Shown here: positions 26,060 to 33,560 of the stretch, one piece after another
Position numbering within the stretch: the first letter of the stretch is position 1
Layout of the letters: each line of letters starts with the position of its first letter
Assembly (NCBI GenBank): GCA_947504025.1
Contig: CANNFX010000002.1
Span: forward strand, 62,001-126,000
Direction of reading: 5' to 3'
DNA: 64,000 bases
Source of the DNA: an uncultured Sphingomonadaceae bacterium
GTDB taxonomy: Bacteria; Pseudomonadota; Alphaproteobacteria; Sphingomonadales; Sphingomonadaceae
The notes under the pieces: generated by a model
Told to the model about the DNA's origin: nothing
The model's input: the letters and a program-made list of their open reading frames with translations, nothing else
Database searches by the model: none
Made by a program: the position numbers and the translations under genes

Positions 26060-26236
26060 ATGAGCATTTCGGCTACTCTTTCCTCGGCGTTAAACCGTTT
26101 ACCTGATCTTGTTGCGATACAAGCTCCGGAACCGAGCAACTTTGCGCTGTTCTCATTGGGCGTGGTTGGTGTGATGCTGGGCCGCCGCGTAGCGCGCAAG
26201 CCAAAGAATGCGGATCAGGCGAACAGCCAGGATTGA
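26060..26236 (+). CDS. mini-protein with a PEP-CTERM-like sorting tail
   Basis: A 58-residue frame (83 residues if the ATG at 25985 is used; I prefer 26060, which has aGGG 9 nt upstream). Residues 23-26 read P-E-P-S, followed by a hydrophobic helix (about 28-40, F-A-L-F-S-L-G-V-V-G-V-M-L) and a G-R-R-V-A-R-K basic patch. That order is the PEP-CTERM signal recognised by exosortases. Two oddities: neither start gives an N-terminal signal peptide, and about 10 residues continue after the basic patch. Only about 22 residues precede the motif. It sits between hisF and hisE on the same strand. Confidence 0.6.
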   Translation: MSISATLSSALNRLPDLVAIQAPEPSNFALFSLGVVGVMLGRRVARKPKNADQANSQD

Positions 26237-26256
26237 CCCCGCCGCGCCTCCCTTCC

Positions 26257-26583
26257 ATGACATTGCTCATGGATGTCCTTACCCGTCTCGAAGAAACGAT
26301 CCGCTCCCGCCGTGAGGCTGGAGGAACCGACAGCTATGTTGCGCAGCTCAACCATCGCGGGCTCCCGGTAATTGCGCGCAAATTGGGCGAGGAAGCGACC
26401 GAGACAATTGTCGCTGCGCTATCCGGCTCCAATGACGAGCTGATCGGTGAAGCAGCCGATGTGCTGTTCCACCTGCTTGTCTTACTCGACAATATGGGCG
26501 TGACCTTGGCCGATGTGACCGCCGAGCTGGAGCGCCGCGAAGGAACGTCCGGAATCGCCGAAAAAGCTGCGAGGACAGACTAA
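26257..26583 (+). CDS. hisE: phosphoribosyl-ATP pyrophosphatase
   Basis: A MazG-like helical pyrophosphatase of about 104-108 residues (ATG at 26257 or 26269). It has S-Y-V-A-Q-L, A-R-K-L-G-E-E-A-T-E-T-I-V-A-A and E-A-A-D-V-L-F-H-L-L-V-L-L, with the metal-binding E-E...E and D residues. It catalyses step 2 of histidine synthesis. Its TAA overlaps the ATG of the HIT gene by one base. Confidence 0.95.
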   Translation: MTLLMDVLTRLEETIRSRREAGGTDSYVAQLNHRGLPVIARKLGEEATETIVAALSGSNDELIGEAADVLFHLLVLLDNMGVTLADVTAELERREGTSGIAEKAARTD

Positions 26584-26960
26584 TGCCAATTGATCCGACG
26601 AAGCCCTATGATGATCAGAACCTATTCGCGAAGATACTGCGCCGCGAAATTCCGTCGACCAAGATCTACGAAGACGAATGGGCCTATGCCTTCCCGGACA
26701 TCAACCCGCAGGCTCGGCTGCATGTGCTGGTGATCCCCAAGGGCCCCTATGTCAGTTGGGATGACTTTTCGGCTAAGGCTTCTGCAGATGAAATCGCTGG
26801 TTTCATTCGTGCTGTCGGCAATGTTGCGCGTGAACACGGGCTGGTTGAACCGGGCTACCGTTTGCTTGCCAATATCGGCGCGCATGGCGGCCAGGAAGTA
26901 CCGCATTTGCATGTTCACCTGTTCGGCGGGCAGCATTTAGGCCCCATGATCGTTCGATAG
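26583..26960 (+). CDS. HIT family protein (HinT-like)
   Basis: A 125-residue histidine-triad nucleotide-binding protein. The triad is H-L-H-V-H-L-F, with G-G-Q-E-V-P just before it and C-terminal G-G-Q-H-L-G-P-M. HinT enzymes hydrolyse nucleoside 5'-phosphoramidates such as lysyl- or aminoacyl-AMP. It is coupled to hisE by a one-base overlap, so it belongs to the end of the his transcript. Confidence 0.94.
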   Translation: MPIDPTKPYDDQNLFAKILRREIPSTKIYEDEWAYAFPDINPQARLHVLVIPKGPYVSWDDFSAKASADEIAGFIRAVGNVAREHGLVEPGYRLLANIGAHGGQEVPHLHVHLFGGQHLGPMIVR

Positions 26961-27044
26961 TCGCAAAATAAGGGCGCTTTGACGTGCGCGAGCGCAAAAG
27001 CCCGCTTGCCCTGCGACTCGCGCGACTCTAACCACGCGGCACCT

Positions 27045-27503
27045 ATGGTAACGCTCCCCGAACCACACTCTGGTCGTCTTGATGGCCCGCTGCACTTGTT
27101 TGCGGTGCGTGCCTATTACGAAGATACCGATCTATCCGGGGTCGTTTATCACGCCAATTATCTCCGCTGGTTCGAACGCGCGCGCTCTGATCTCCTTCGC
27201 CTCCTCGATATCGACCAGCGTAAGGCGGTTGAGAACGGCGAGGGCGCCTATGCGGTTGCCGACTTGCAAATCCGCTACCTCCGCCCAGCAAAGCTCGACG
27301 ATGCGGTGGTGATCGAAACCCGCTGTACTGCTCTCGGTGCTGCGAGCTGCAAGATGTACCAACGCGCCCTGCGCGACGGCGAACTATTGTCCGACGCTCA
27401 TCTCCGTGTCGGCTTCGTCGCACCCGATGGCCGTCCGCGCCGGCAACCAACGCCCTGGCGCGAAGCTTTTAAATCCGTTCTTTACAACGAAAGCCCTGCA
27501 TGA
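27045..27503 (+). CDS. ybgC: Tol-Pal system acyl-CoA thioesterase YbgC
   Basis: A 152-residue hot-dog thioesterase from the ATG at 27045. The active-site signature is Y-Y-E-D-T-D-L-S-G-V-V-Y-H-A-N-Y with the catalytic Asp, followed by F-E-R-A-R and L-Q-I-R-Y. The E. coli protein hydrolyses short-chain acyl-CoAs and interacts with phospholipid-synthesis enzymes. It opens the tol-pal operon and overlaps tolQ by 4 bp (ATGA). Confidence 0.93.
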   Translation: MVTLPEPHSGRLDGPLHLFAVRAYYEDTDLSGVVYHANYLRWFERARSDLLRLLDIDQRKAVENGEGAYAVADLQIRYLRPAKLDDAVVIETRCTALGAASCKMYQRALRDGELLSDAHLRVGFVAPDGRPRRQPTPWREAFKSVLYNESPA

Positions 27504-28204
27504 CTGACCTTTCCATTCTTGCTGCCGCTGCGGAGGCTCCGACACGCCTCAATCCGCTGCAACTGTTTCTTGACGCCGACATTGTGGTTCAAGCTGTTAT
27601 GGCGGGCCTGCTCATCGCGAGCGTCTGGGTCTGGATGATCATCGTATCCTTCAGCATCCGCATCGGCGGTGTTCGCCGCGCCAATGCGAAATACGAACGT
27701 GAATTCTGGCAATCGGATGATCTCGACAGCTTTATGCGCGAGCGCGGGCACAAGGAAATCGCTTCGGGCCGTGTTGCCCACGCAGGAATTGGCGAATGGA
27801 GGCGTTCGACGAAAACTGCGACGATTGACCGTGATGGCACGCGTCAGCGGCTTGCATCGGCAATGGAAACGCAAGTTGCGACAGAAGCGGATAATCTTGC
27901 CGATCGGCTAAACTTTCTGGCCACCGTCGGCTCCGTTGCGCCTTTTGTGGGCCTGTTCGGTACTGTCTGGGGTATCATGAACAGTTTTTTCCAGATCGGT
28001 GTGCAGGAAAATAGCTCACTGGCCGTCGTTGCCCCGGGTATTTCCGAAGCTCTGTTTGCCACCGCAATTGGTTTGTTCGCTGCTATTCCAGCGGTCATCG
28101 CTTACAACCGCTTCAGCCATTCGGTGAACTCGCTGGAATCGCGGATGCAGCGGTTTGCTGACAGGTTCCATGCAACGCTCAGCCGCGAGTTGGAGGCTGA
28201 TTGA
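27500..28204 (+). CDS. tolQ: Tol-Pal stator protein TolQ
   Basis: A 234-residue inner-membrane protein. TM1 is at about residues 30-52, and TM2-TM3 include F-L-A-T-V-G-S-V-A-P-F-V-G-L-F-G-T-V-W-G-I-M and G-I-S-E-A-L-F-A-T-A-I-G-L-F-A-A-I-P-A. These are the proton-channel helices shared with ExbB and MotA. TolQ and TolR use the proton-motive force to energise TolA. Its stop overlaps the tolR ATG. Confidence 0.95.
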   Translation: MTDLSILAAAAEAPTRLNPLQLFLDADIVVQAVMAGLLIASVWVWMIIVSFSIRIGGVRRANAKYEREFWQSDDLDSFMRERGHKEIASGRVAHAGIGEWRRSTKTATIDRDGTRQRLASAMETQVATEADNLADRLNFLATVGSVAPFVGLFGTVWGIMNSFFQIGVQENSSLAVVAPGISEALFATAIGLFAAIPAVIAYNRFSHSVNSLESRMQRFADRFHATLSRELEAD

Positions 28205-28650
28205 TGGCCATGGGGCTCGCTTCTTCCAATAGGCGTGCAGGTCGCAGATCGCGCCGTGCGCCGATGGCCGAAATCAACGTAACGCCGTTCGTAGATGTTA
28301 TGCTGGTGCTGCTCATCATTTTTATGGTCACCGCGCCGTTATTGGCGGCAGGTGTTCCCGTCGAATTGCCCGATAGCCGTGCCAACGCGCTGGACCAGAC
28401 GCCAGATCAGATCACCATCTCTATCGACCGCGAGGGCTTCATATATGTCGACAATGAAGCGGTTCCCGTCGGTGGCCTGCCTGAACGCTTGGAAGGACTG
28501 CAAGCCGGAGGCGCAACTACTCCAACCGTGACCCTCCGGGCAGATACTTCGCTCGATTACGGTCGGGTCATGGCGGTTATGGGGGAACTCAACCGATCCG
28601 GCTTCAACTCGATCTCGTTGGTCACCAACGGTTCAGTTACCGTTCCATAG
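28204..28650 (+). CDS. tolR: Tol-Pal stator protein TolR
   Basis: A 148-residue ExbD/TolR protein. The single TM holds the proton-carrying Asp in I-N-V-T-P-F-V-D-V-M-L-V-L-L-I-I-F-M-V; the periplasmic domain ends with Y-G-R-V-M-A-V-M-G-E-L. The ATG at 28204 overlaps the tolQ stop (TGATG). Confidence 0.95.
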   Translation: MAMGLASSNRRAGRRSRRAPMAEINVTPFVDVMLVLLIIFMVTAPLLAAGVPVELPDSRANALDQTPDQITISIDREGFIYVDNEAVPVGGLPERLEGLQAGGATTPTVTLRADTSLDYGRVMAVMGELNRSGFNSISLVTNGSVTVP

Positions 28651-28662
28651 CTCTGGAAGATT

Positions 28663-29484
28663 ATGGCATCAGCCGCTCTTAAACGCGACGAACGCATCGG
28701 GCTAGGCATAGCAGTATTGCTGCATGTCGCCCTGGCGGGCGTGCTGTTGGTCCAACCGGCAAAGCGCGATGCGGCACCAATTCCCGAACGAATGACTGTG
28801 AGCCTTGCGACCGAAGTCGGACTTGAATCAACCGCACCTGATCCCGTGGCCGAGAGCCGTGCGGCCGTGGCCCCGGTTCTTTCCGATGAACCTGCCCCAG
28901 TGATCGAGCCTATTGAACGGACAATCATCGAACCGCAGCGTCCGGTTGAAGTGGAACGTCCGAAGCCCCGTCCCAATCCGCGCACTACCACCGCCCCTAG
29001 GCGTGATAAGCCAGCCCCGCGCCGGACCGCAGCGCCGACTCCCAAAAGATCAGCTGCGCCAAAGCGGAGTGGCGGCAGCCGGATTGGCTCCGATTTCTTG
29101 CCAGGTGCTGGGGCGAGTAGTACGTCGAGCGAGACCCGGGCGCCCGCGGCGACATTTGGCGCCAGTGAACAGGCCGCACTGGGGCAGGCGATCAATCGCC
29201 AACTCAAACCCCATTTCAAGAATAAGACACCTCGAGGAGTGGATACCGAGAAGCTGGTTACAGTGCTATCTTGGCAAATGAATCCGGATGGAAGCCTGAA
29301 GGGACGTCCCAGAGTGGTGAGGCAGTCTGGTATTACTGACTCGAACCGGCGACAGGCCCCGCTTCACGCAGAGGCTGCCATTCGCGCAGTGCAACTCGCC
29401 GCACCGTTCTCCTTACCCGACCAATTCTATGATAAGTGGAAACGCGTGAAAGATTGGCGTTTCGATAAAAGGTTAGACCGATGA
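28663..29484 (+). CDS. tolA: TolA-like energy transducer
   Basis: A 273-residue protein with one N-terminal TM (about residues 16-32), a long proline- and charge-rich periplasmic spacer (roughly 60-165, with P-K-P-R-P-N-P and P-A-P-R-R-T) and a C-terminal globular domain. The spacer is proline-rich and shorter than the long alanine-rich helix of enteric TolA, which is usual in alphaproteobacteria. It links TolQR to TolB and Pal across the periplasm. Its stop overlaps tolB by 4 bp. Confidence 0.85.
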   Translation: MASAALKRDERIGLGIAVLLHVALAGVLLVQPAKRDAAPIPERMTVSLATEVGLESTAPDPVAESRAAVAPVLSDEPAPVIEPIERTIIEPQRPVEVERPKPRPNPRTTTAPRRDKPAPRRTAAPTPKRSAAPKRSGGSRIGSDFLPGAGASSTSSETRAPAATFGASEQAALGQAINRQLKPHFKNKTPRGVDTEKLVTVLSWQMNPDGSLKGRPRVVRQSGITDSNRRQAPLHAEAAIRAVQLAAPFSLPDQFYDKWKRVKDWRFDKRLDR

Positions 29485-30860
29485 AAAGACTCTTTGTTCT
29501 CATTATTCTATTCATCGCGGCGCCGCTTTCCGCGCAAGATCAAGAAATGCCCATGCCAACTGGTGGAGAAGCCGAGGTGGCCGAAGATGGGGGCGGTCTG
29601 TCTGGCAGTGTTAGTGATGATGGTGACTGGGAAGATCTCTCGATTGCAATCCCTGGCTTTGCAACTGATCGCGATCAGCCGACGGCTGCAAGCTCGGGCG
29701 GCACCTCTGCACTTGGCAAAGAACTTGCCCGGGTGATCACCGCTGATCTCAAGAATAACGGTCTGTTCCGTCCGACCGGACCCGACGCCCTACCGCAACC
29801 GCGCTTTGCTCAGATAAGTGCACCCGCATTTAGCACCTGGTCTGGCCGTAGTGCCGAAATGCTGGTTCACGGATATGTGAAGGCGAGGGTTGACGGTCGG
29901 CTGACGGTCGGCTGTTACCTCTATGACGTCGCCTTACAAGACGAGCTGGCTCGCGACGGCTGGGTGGTTCCGCCTACCGACTGGCGGCGGGCTGCGCATA
30001 AGTGCGCCGATCTGATTTATTCCCGCCTAACCGGTGAAAGCCCATTCTTCGACAGCCGGATCGCTTACATTGCTGAAACCGGCCCAAAAGGTAACCGCAC
30101 CAAGCGGCTCGCGATTATGGACAGCGATGGGGCGAACCACCGATTTATTACCACTGGCCGCTCCAAGGCCCTGACACCGCGCTATTCGCCTGATTACAAG
30201 CAGTTGCTCTATCTCAGCTACACTGACGATAATCCGCGTATCTATGTTTATGATATCGGGACAGGCCGCCAACGTTTGGTGACAGAAAGCACTAACCCGA
30301 CCTTTGCTCCGCGCTGGTCGCCTGATGGGAGGTGGATACTGTATTCGATGGCCGTAGGCGGCAATACCGACATCTACCGCGTGTCAGCGCAGGGCGGACC
30401 CAGTGTCCGATTGACCGACACACCAGGCATCGACATCGGCGGATCCTATTCACCCGACGGCCGTAAGATTGTTTTTGAAAGTGACCGATCAGGCAGTCAG
30501 CAAATCTATGTGATGAATGCTGATGGCTCTGGTCAGAAACGGCTATCGTTCTTTGGCGGCCGCGCTGCTACACCCGAATGGAGCCCGCGCGGTGACCAGA
30601 TTGCGTTCACTCACATCACTGGCGACTTCCGTGTTGCAGTTATGAACCCACAAGGTGGCGGGCGCCGTCATTTGACCAATAGCTGGCAAGACGAAGCGCC
30701 GACATGGTCGCCCAACGGCCGCATTGTGCAATTCTTCCGCACAGAACGAAATTCCGGCCGCACCTCATTGTGGCAAGTCGATCTGACCGGCGACAACGAA
30801 CGCCGCCTGCCCACTCCGGTGGATGCGTCTGACCCCGCTTGGGGACCAGTTTTACCGTGA
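29481..30860 (+). CDS. tolB: Tol-Pal translocation protein TolB
   Basis: A 459-residue periplasmic protein. A Sec signal ends P-L-S-A-Q; an alpha/beta domain (to about residue 190) precedes six beta-propeller blades with repeated W-S-P-D-G-R, Y-S-P-D-G-R-K-I-V-F-E-S-D-R and M-N-A-D-G-S-G-Q-K-R-L. It binds Pal and, through its N-terminus, TolA during outer-membrane constriction. Confidence 0.96.
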   Translation: MKRLFVLIILFIAAPLSAQDQEMPMPTGGEAEVAEDGGGLSGSVSDDGDWEDLSIAIPGFATDRDQPTAASSGGTSALGKELARVITADLKNNGLFRPTGPDALPQPRFAQISAPAFSTWSGRSAEMLVHGYVKARVDGRLTVGCYLYDVALQDELARDGWVVPPTDWRRAAHKCADLIYSRLTGESPFFDSRIAYIAETGPKGNRTKRLAIMDSDGANHRFITTGRSKALTPRYSPDYKQLLYLSYTDDNPRIYVYDIGTGRQRLVTESTNPTFAPRWSPDGRWILYSMAVGGNTDIYRVSAQGGPSVRLTDTPGIDIGGSYSPDGRKIVFESDRSGSQQIYVMNADGSGQKRLSFFGGRAATPEWSPRGDQIAFTHITGDFRVAVMNPQGGGRRHLTNSWQDEAPTWSPNGRIVQFFRTERNSGRTSLWQVDLTGDNERRLPTPVDASDPAWGPVLP

Positions 30861-30915
30861 ATACGTTTAATCAAAGCCCGGCTTTCCCCAGAGATGTAAT
30901 GAATAGGAGACAAAC

Positions 30916-31431
30916 ATGAAGCGTGTCGTTCTGATTTCGATGTTGTCCGCAGGTTCGCTTGCACTTGGCGCTTGTTCCAAGAAGGCCCCTGAAGAACTGC
31001 CACCGCCGCCAGTTGATACATCGGTAACGACCCCAACGGCGTCTCCAACTCCAACGGGACCTGTTCCTGGCACACAGGCACATTTTGAAAATGCCGTAAA
31101 TGGCCAGAACGTGATTTACTTCGATACAGATCAATACAATGTCGACGGTGTCGACGCAGCGGCGCTGCAAACGCAGGCACAGTATTTGATGCAATACTCG
31201 AATGTAAATGCCACGATTCAAGGGCATACTGACGAACGCGGCACACGCGATTACAACCTCGCATTAGGCGAAAGGCGAGCCAATTCTGCCAAGAATTACC
31301 TTGTCGGTTTGGGCGTCCCTGCAACCCGTTTACGGACGGTCAGTTACGGAAAAGAACAGCCCGTTGCATTGGGTTCCAACGCTCAGGCGTGGTCGCAGAA
31401 CCGCCGCGCTGCGACGATTGTGATCAACTGA
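30916..31431 (+). CDS. pal: peptidoglycan-associated lipoprotein Pal
   Basis: A 171-residue outer-membrane lipoprotein. Lipobox L-G-A-C, a Pro/Thr linker, then an OmpA-like domain with V-I-Y-F-D-T-D-Q-Y, I-Q-G-H-T-D-E-R-G-T-R-D-Y-N-L-A-L-G-E-R-R-A and V-S-Y-G-K-E. These bind meso-diaminopimelate of peptidoglycan. It starts 55 bp after tolB and is followed by a strong hairpin. The usual cpoB (ybgF) gene is not next in line. Confidence 0.96.
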   Translation: MKRVVLISMLSAGSLALGACSKKAPEELPPPPVDTSVTTPTASPTPTGPVPGTQAHFENAVNGQNVIYFDTDQYNVDGVDAAALQTQAQYLMQYSNVNATIQGHTDERGTRDYNLALGERRANSAKNYLVGLGVPATRLRTVSYGKEQPVALGSNAQAWSQNRRAATIVIN

Positions 31432-31461
31432 TCAGTTTTCGTAAGAGCGTTCATTGATACA

Positions 31462-31499
31462 GATATGGGGGCGCCGGAGGAAACTGGTGTCCCCATATC
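31462..31499 (+). terminator. strong hairpin after pal
   Basis: A 14-bp stem (9 perfect pairs GATATGGGG/CCCCATATC, then five more with two G-U pairs) about 30 bp past the pal stop. No T-run follows; it is either a terminator or a 3'-end stabiliser of the abundant pal mRNA. Confidence 0.55.
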
Positions 31500-31511
31500 C
31501 TAGAAAAACCA

Positions 31512-31525
31512 TTCCACTAGTGGAA
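31512..31525. promoter_or_regulatory. 14-bp perfect palindrome
   Basis: TTCCACTAGTGGAA lies 50 bp before the J-domain start and 12 bp after the pal hairpin. It could be an operator for a dimeric regulator; nothing else supports this. Confidence 0.3.
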
Positions 31526-31575
31526 ACTCCGCGTTCATCAGTCTATGTGCGCATCATGCAAAGATTGGTGAATTA

Positions 31576-32109
31576 ATGGCCGGAGCTCGGCGATCGAATG
31601 ATTGGGGTTTTCCGCGTTGGCGCAGCTATGACGCGGGGCGAGAGGCCGCGACCGTGCGCCTTTGCGACCGTCACAATTGCGAAGAGCCGGGCGATTGTCC
31701 CGCTCCAAAGTCTCCCAACAGCCCAGATCGGTGGTACTTTTGTCAGAAGCACGCCGCCGAATATAACAAGGGCTGGGACTATTTCGAAGGTCTCGACAAA
31801 GAAGAGGCTGCTGCCAGGCAGAAGTCTGAGAACTCGGAGAATGCGGGCTATAGCGAAGCTGCCCATTACAGCTGGATGGGCTCAGGCGACGGCAGCCGCA
31901 GCGACGATGAAATGCGCGCGCTTGAATTGCTAGACCTTCAAGCCGACGCTGATTTCGACGCTGTGAAAAAATCATTCCGCACGAAGGCGAAGGCTGTGCA
32001 TCCTGATGTGAAGCCGGGCGATGCGGAAGCTGCGCTTGAATTCCAGAAAATTCAGGTAGCTTATGAAGTTTTGAAGCAAGCCGAGGAGAGGCGAGTTTGG
32101 AAGGGCTAG
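31576..32109 (+). CDS. J-domain protein with a Cys/His-rich N-terminus
   Basis: A 177-residue protein. Residues about 115-175 form a DnaJ J-domain with the H-P-D motif (K-A-V-H-P-D-V-K-P-G-D), which stimulates DnaK ATPase. The N-terminal part holds C30, H33, C35, C41, C56 and H59, spaced like a small zinc-binding module (C-D-R-H-N-C, W-Y-F-C-Q-K-H). There is no G/F-rich region or client-binding domain, so it is a specialised class C J-protein. The client is unknown. It overlaps the next gene by 13 bp. Confidence 0.85.
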   Translation: MAGARRSNDWGFPRWRSYDAGREAATVRLCDRHNCEEPGDCPAPKSPNSPDRWYFCQKHAAEYNKGWDYFEGLDKEEAAARQKSENSENAGYSEAAHYSWMGSGDGSRSDDEMRALELLDLQADADFDAVKKSFRTKAKAVHPDVKPGDAEAALEFQKIQVAYEVLKQAEERRVWKG

Positions 32110-33080
32110 GCTCGTCCACCTTCAAACTCGCGGTGCTGTTTGCACTGCTGACGGGGTGCGCTTCGGCGCAAAACCTAGACTCTGGAATTGAAATACAAGC
32201 TGACCAGATCATCGATGTGCACCGGCATGCAAGCTGGCCGGAAAGTGATGACGCAAATTACCGCACGCACATTCTTGATGAAATGGATGCAAATGGTGTC
32301 GCCATCGCAGTGCTTGCGATCAATGACTATGATGACATTGATGACTGGGTAGATGCCGCTCCGGGCCGTTTTCTTGCGGGTACTATGCTCGCATGTCCAC
32401 GCAATCTGGCTGCGCCACGATATAAATGCTTCCCAAGTGATGAAGGATGGGCGGATATCGATTGGCTCCGCGGAAATGTGGAATCAGGTAAAATTCGCGC
32501 GATCCATGAAATCGGACCCAACTACTTTGGGATTGCTATCAGCAATCCTCGGTTCGCGCCCTATTTTGAAATCGCTGCCGAGTTCGACATACCAGTGGGC
32601 ATACACACCGGCCGTGGCCCGCCGCCAGGCGCAATTAATTCGACTCGTTCTGATCCAAATTGTTGCCCAGAATATGATCCAGAAATGGGCAATCCTGAGC
32701 TATTGCGCCCGGTGTTGGAAAAACATCCAGGTTTGAAGGTTTGGTTACAGCACATCGGTGCTGGCCGGCCTGGCGGATACGAGCCTTTTTGGGATGAGAC
32801 ACTTGCGCTGTTGCGCGATTATCCGTCAGTTAATGTCGATTTGTCGATTACGAATGGCGTCCTTCCAACGCCGGTTTACGAAGCTGCATTACGGCGATTG
32901 ATTGATGCAGGGTTTGGCGATCGGATCATGTTCGGGTCGGACAACGTTCCTACCGCCAAAATTTTGGAACGGATGGCATCCATCAAATGGCTTAGCGAAA
33001 TACAGCGCCATGCGATCTTGTATGACAATGCAGCACGCTTCTTCGGGATTGCGGACGAAGCCGGTCTTGGTAAACAATGA
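32097..33080 (+). CDS. amidohydrolase-family lipoprotein
   Basis: A 327-residue protein with a TTG start at 32097 inside the J-domain gene. A hydrophobic signal ends in L-L-T-G-C, a lipobox. The amidohydrolase_2 fold is indicated by D-V-H-R-H-A (metal-binding HxH), G-I-H-T-G-R-G-P, W-L-Q-H-I-G-A-G and M-F-G-S-D-N. These enzymes hydrolyse or decarboxylate small molecules at a metal centre. Export is unusual for this family. Substrate unknown. The start is supported by the in-frame signal sequence. Confidence 0.8.
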   Translation: MEGLGSSTFKLAVLFALLTGCASAQNLDSGIEIQADQIIDVHRHASWPESDDANYRTHILDEMDANGVAIAVLAINDYDDIDDWVDAAPGRFLAGTMLACPRNLAAPRYKCFPSDEGWADIDWLRGNVESGKIRAIHEIGPNYFGIAISNPRFAPYFEIAAEFDIPVGIHTGRGPPPGAINSTRSDPNCCPEYDPEMGNPELLRPVLEKHPGLKVWLQHIGAGRPGGYEPFWDETLALLRDYPSVNVDLSITNGVLPTPVYEAALRRLIDAGFGDRIMFGSDNVPTAKILERMASIKWLSEIQRHAILYDNAARFFGIADEAGLGKQ

Positions 33081-33138
33081 CGCTTTGTGAGGCGCGGTGT
33101 TTGCGGAGCGGGCGATACTCAAGCAGCTAGGAATGAAA

Positions 33139-33519
33139 ATGCGAAAGATCACCAAGGCTTTGATTGGCGTAGTCGCTGCATTGCACTTTTACTTCGCATG
33201 GTTCGAAATGTTCGCATGGACGACGCGGGGGCCAGAGGTCTTCAAGGCATTCCCGGCGGACCTGTTTGCGCAAACCACTGCAATGGCTGCAAATCAGGGG
33301 CTTTATAACGCTTTCTTGGGTGCAGGGCTCGTCTGGGCGCTGCTAATTAAAGACAAGCGTTGGTCCGACAATGTCGCGGCATGTTTCCTGATTTTCGTGG
33401 TTGTCGCTGGGGTGTTCGGTGCGCTCACCGTATCACGCTCCATACTAGTCGTGCAGGCTGTGCCAGCGGGAATTGCGTTGCTGATGCTCTTTTTCGGGCG
33501 TGAGCGGCGGAATCTGTAG
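33139..33519 (+). CDS. DUF1304-like membrane protein
   Basis: A 126-residue protein with four transmembrane helices. It shows A-L-H-F-Y-F-A-W-F-E-M-F-A-W in the first helix and N-Q-G-L-Y-N-A-F-L-G-A-G-L-V-W, which are typical of DUF1304. Function unknown. The start is either ATG 33139 (best spaced from taggaa) or ATG 33133. It is on the same strand as the amidohydrolase. Confidence 0.85.
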   Translation: MRKITKALIGVVAALHFYFAWFEMFAWTTRGPEVFKAFPADLFAQTTAMAANQGLYNAFLGAGLVWALLIKDKRWSDNVAACFLIFVVVAGVFGALTVSRSILVVQAVPAGIALLMLFFGRERRNL

Positions 33520-33560
33520 CGTACTCTTCTACGATTTGAATCCCGCCGCCCGTTCCGATA

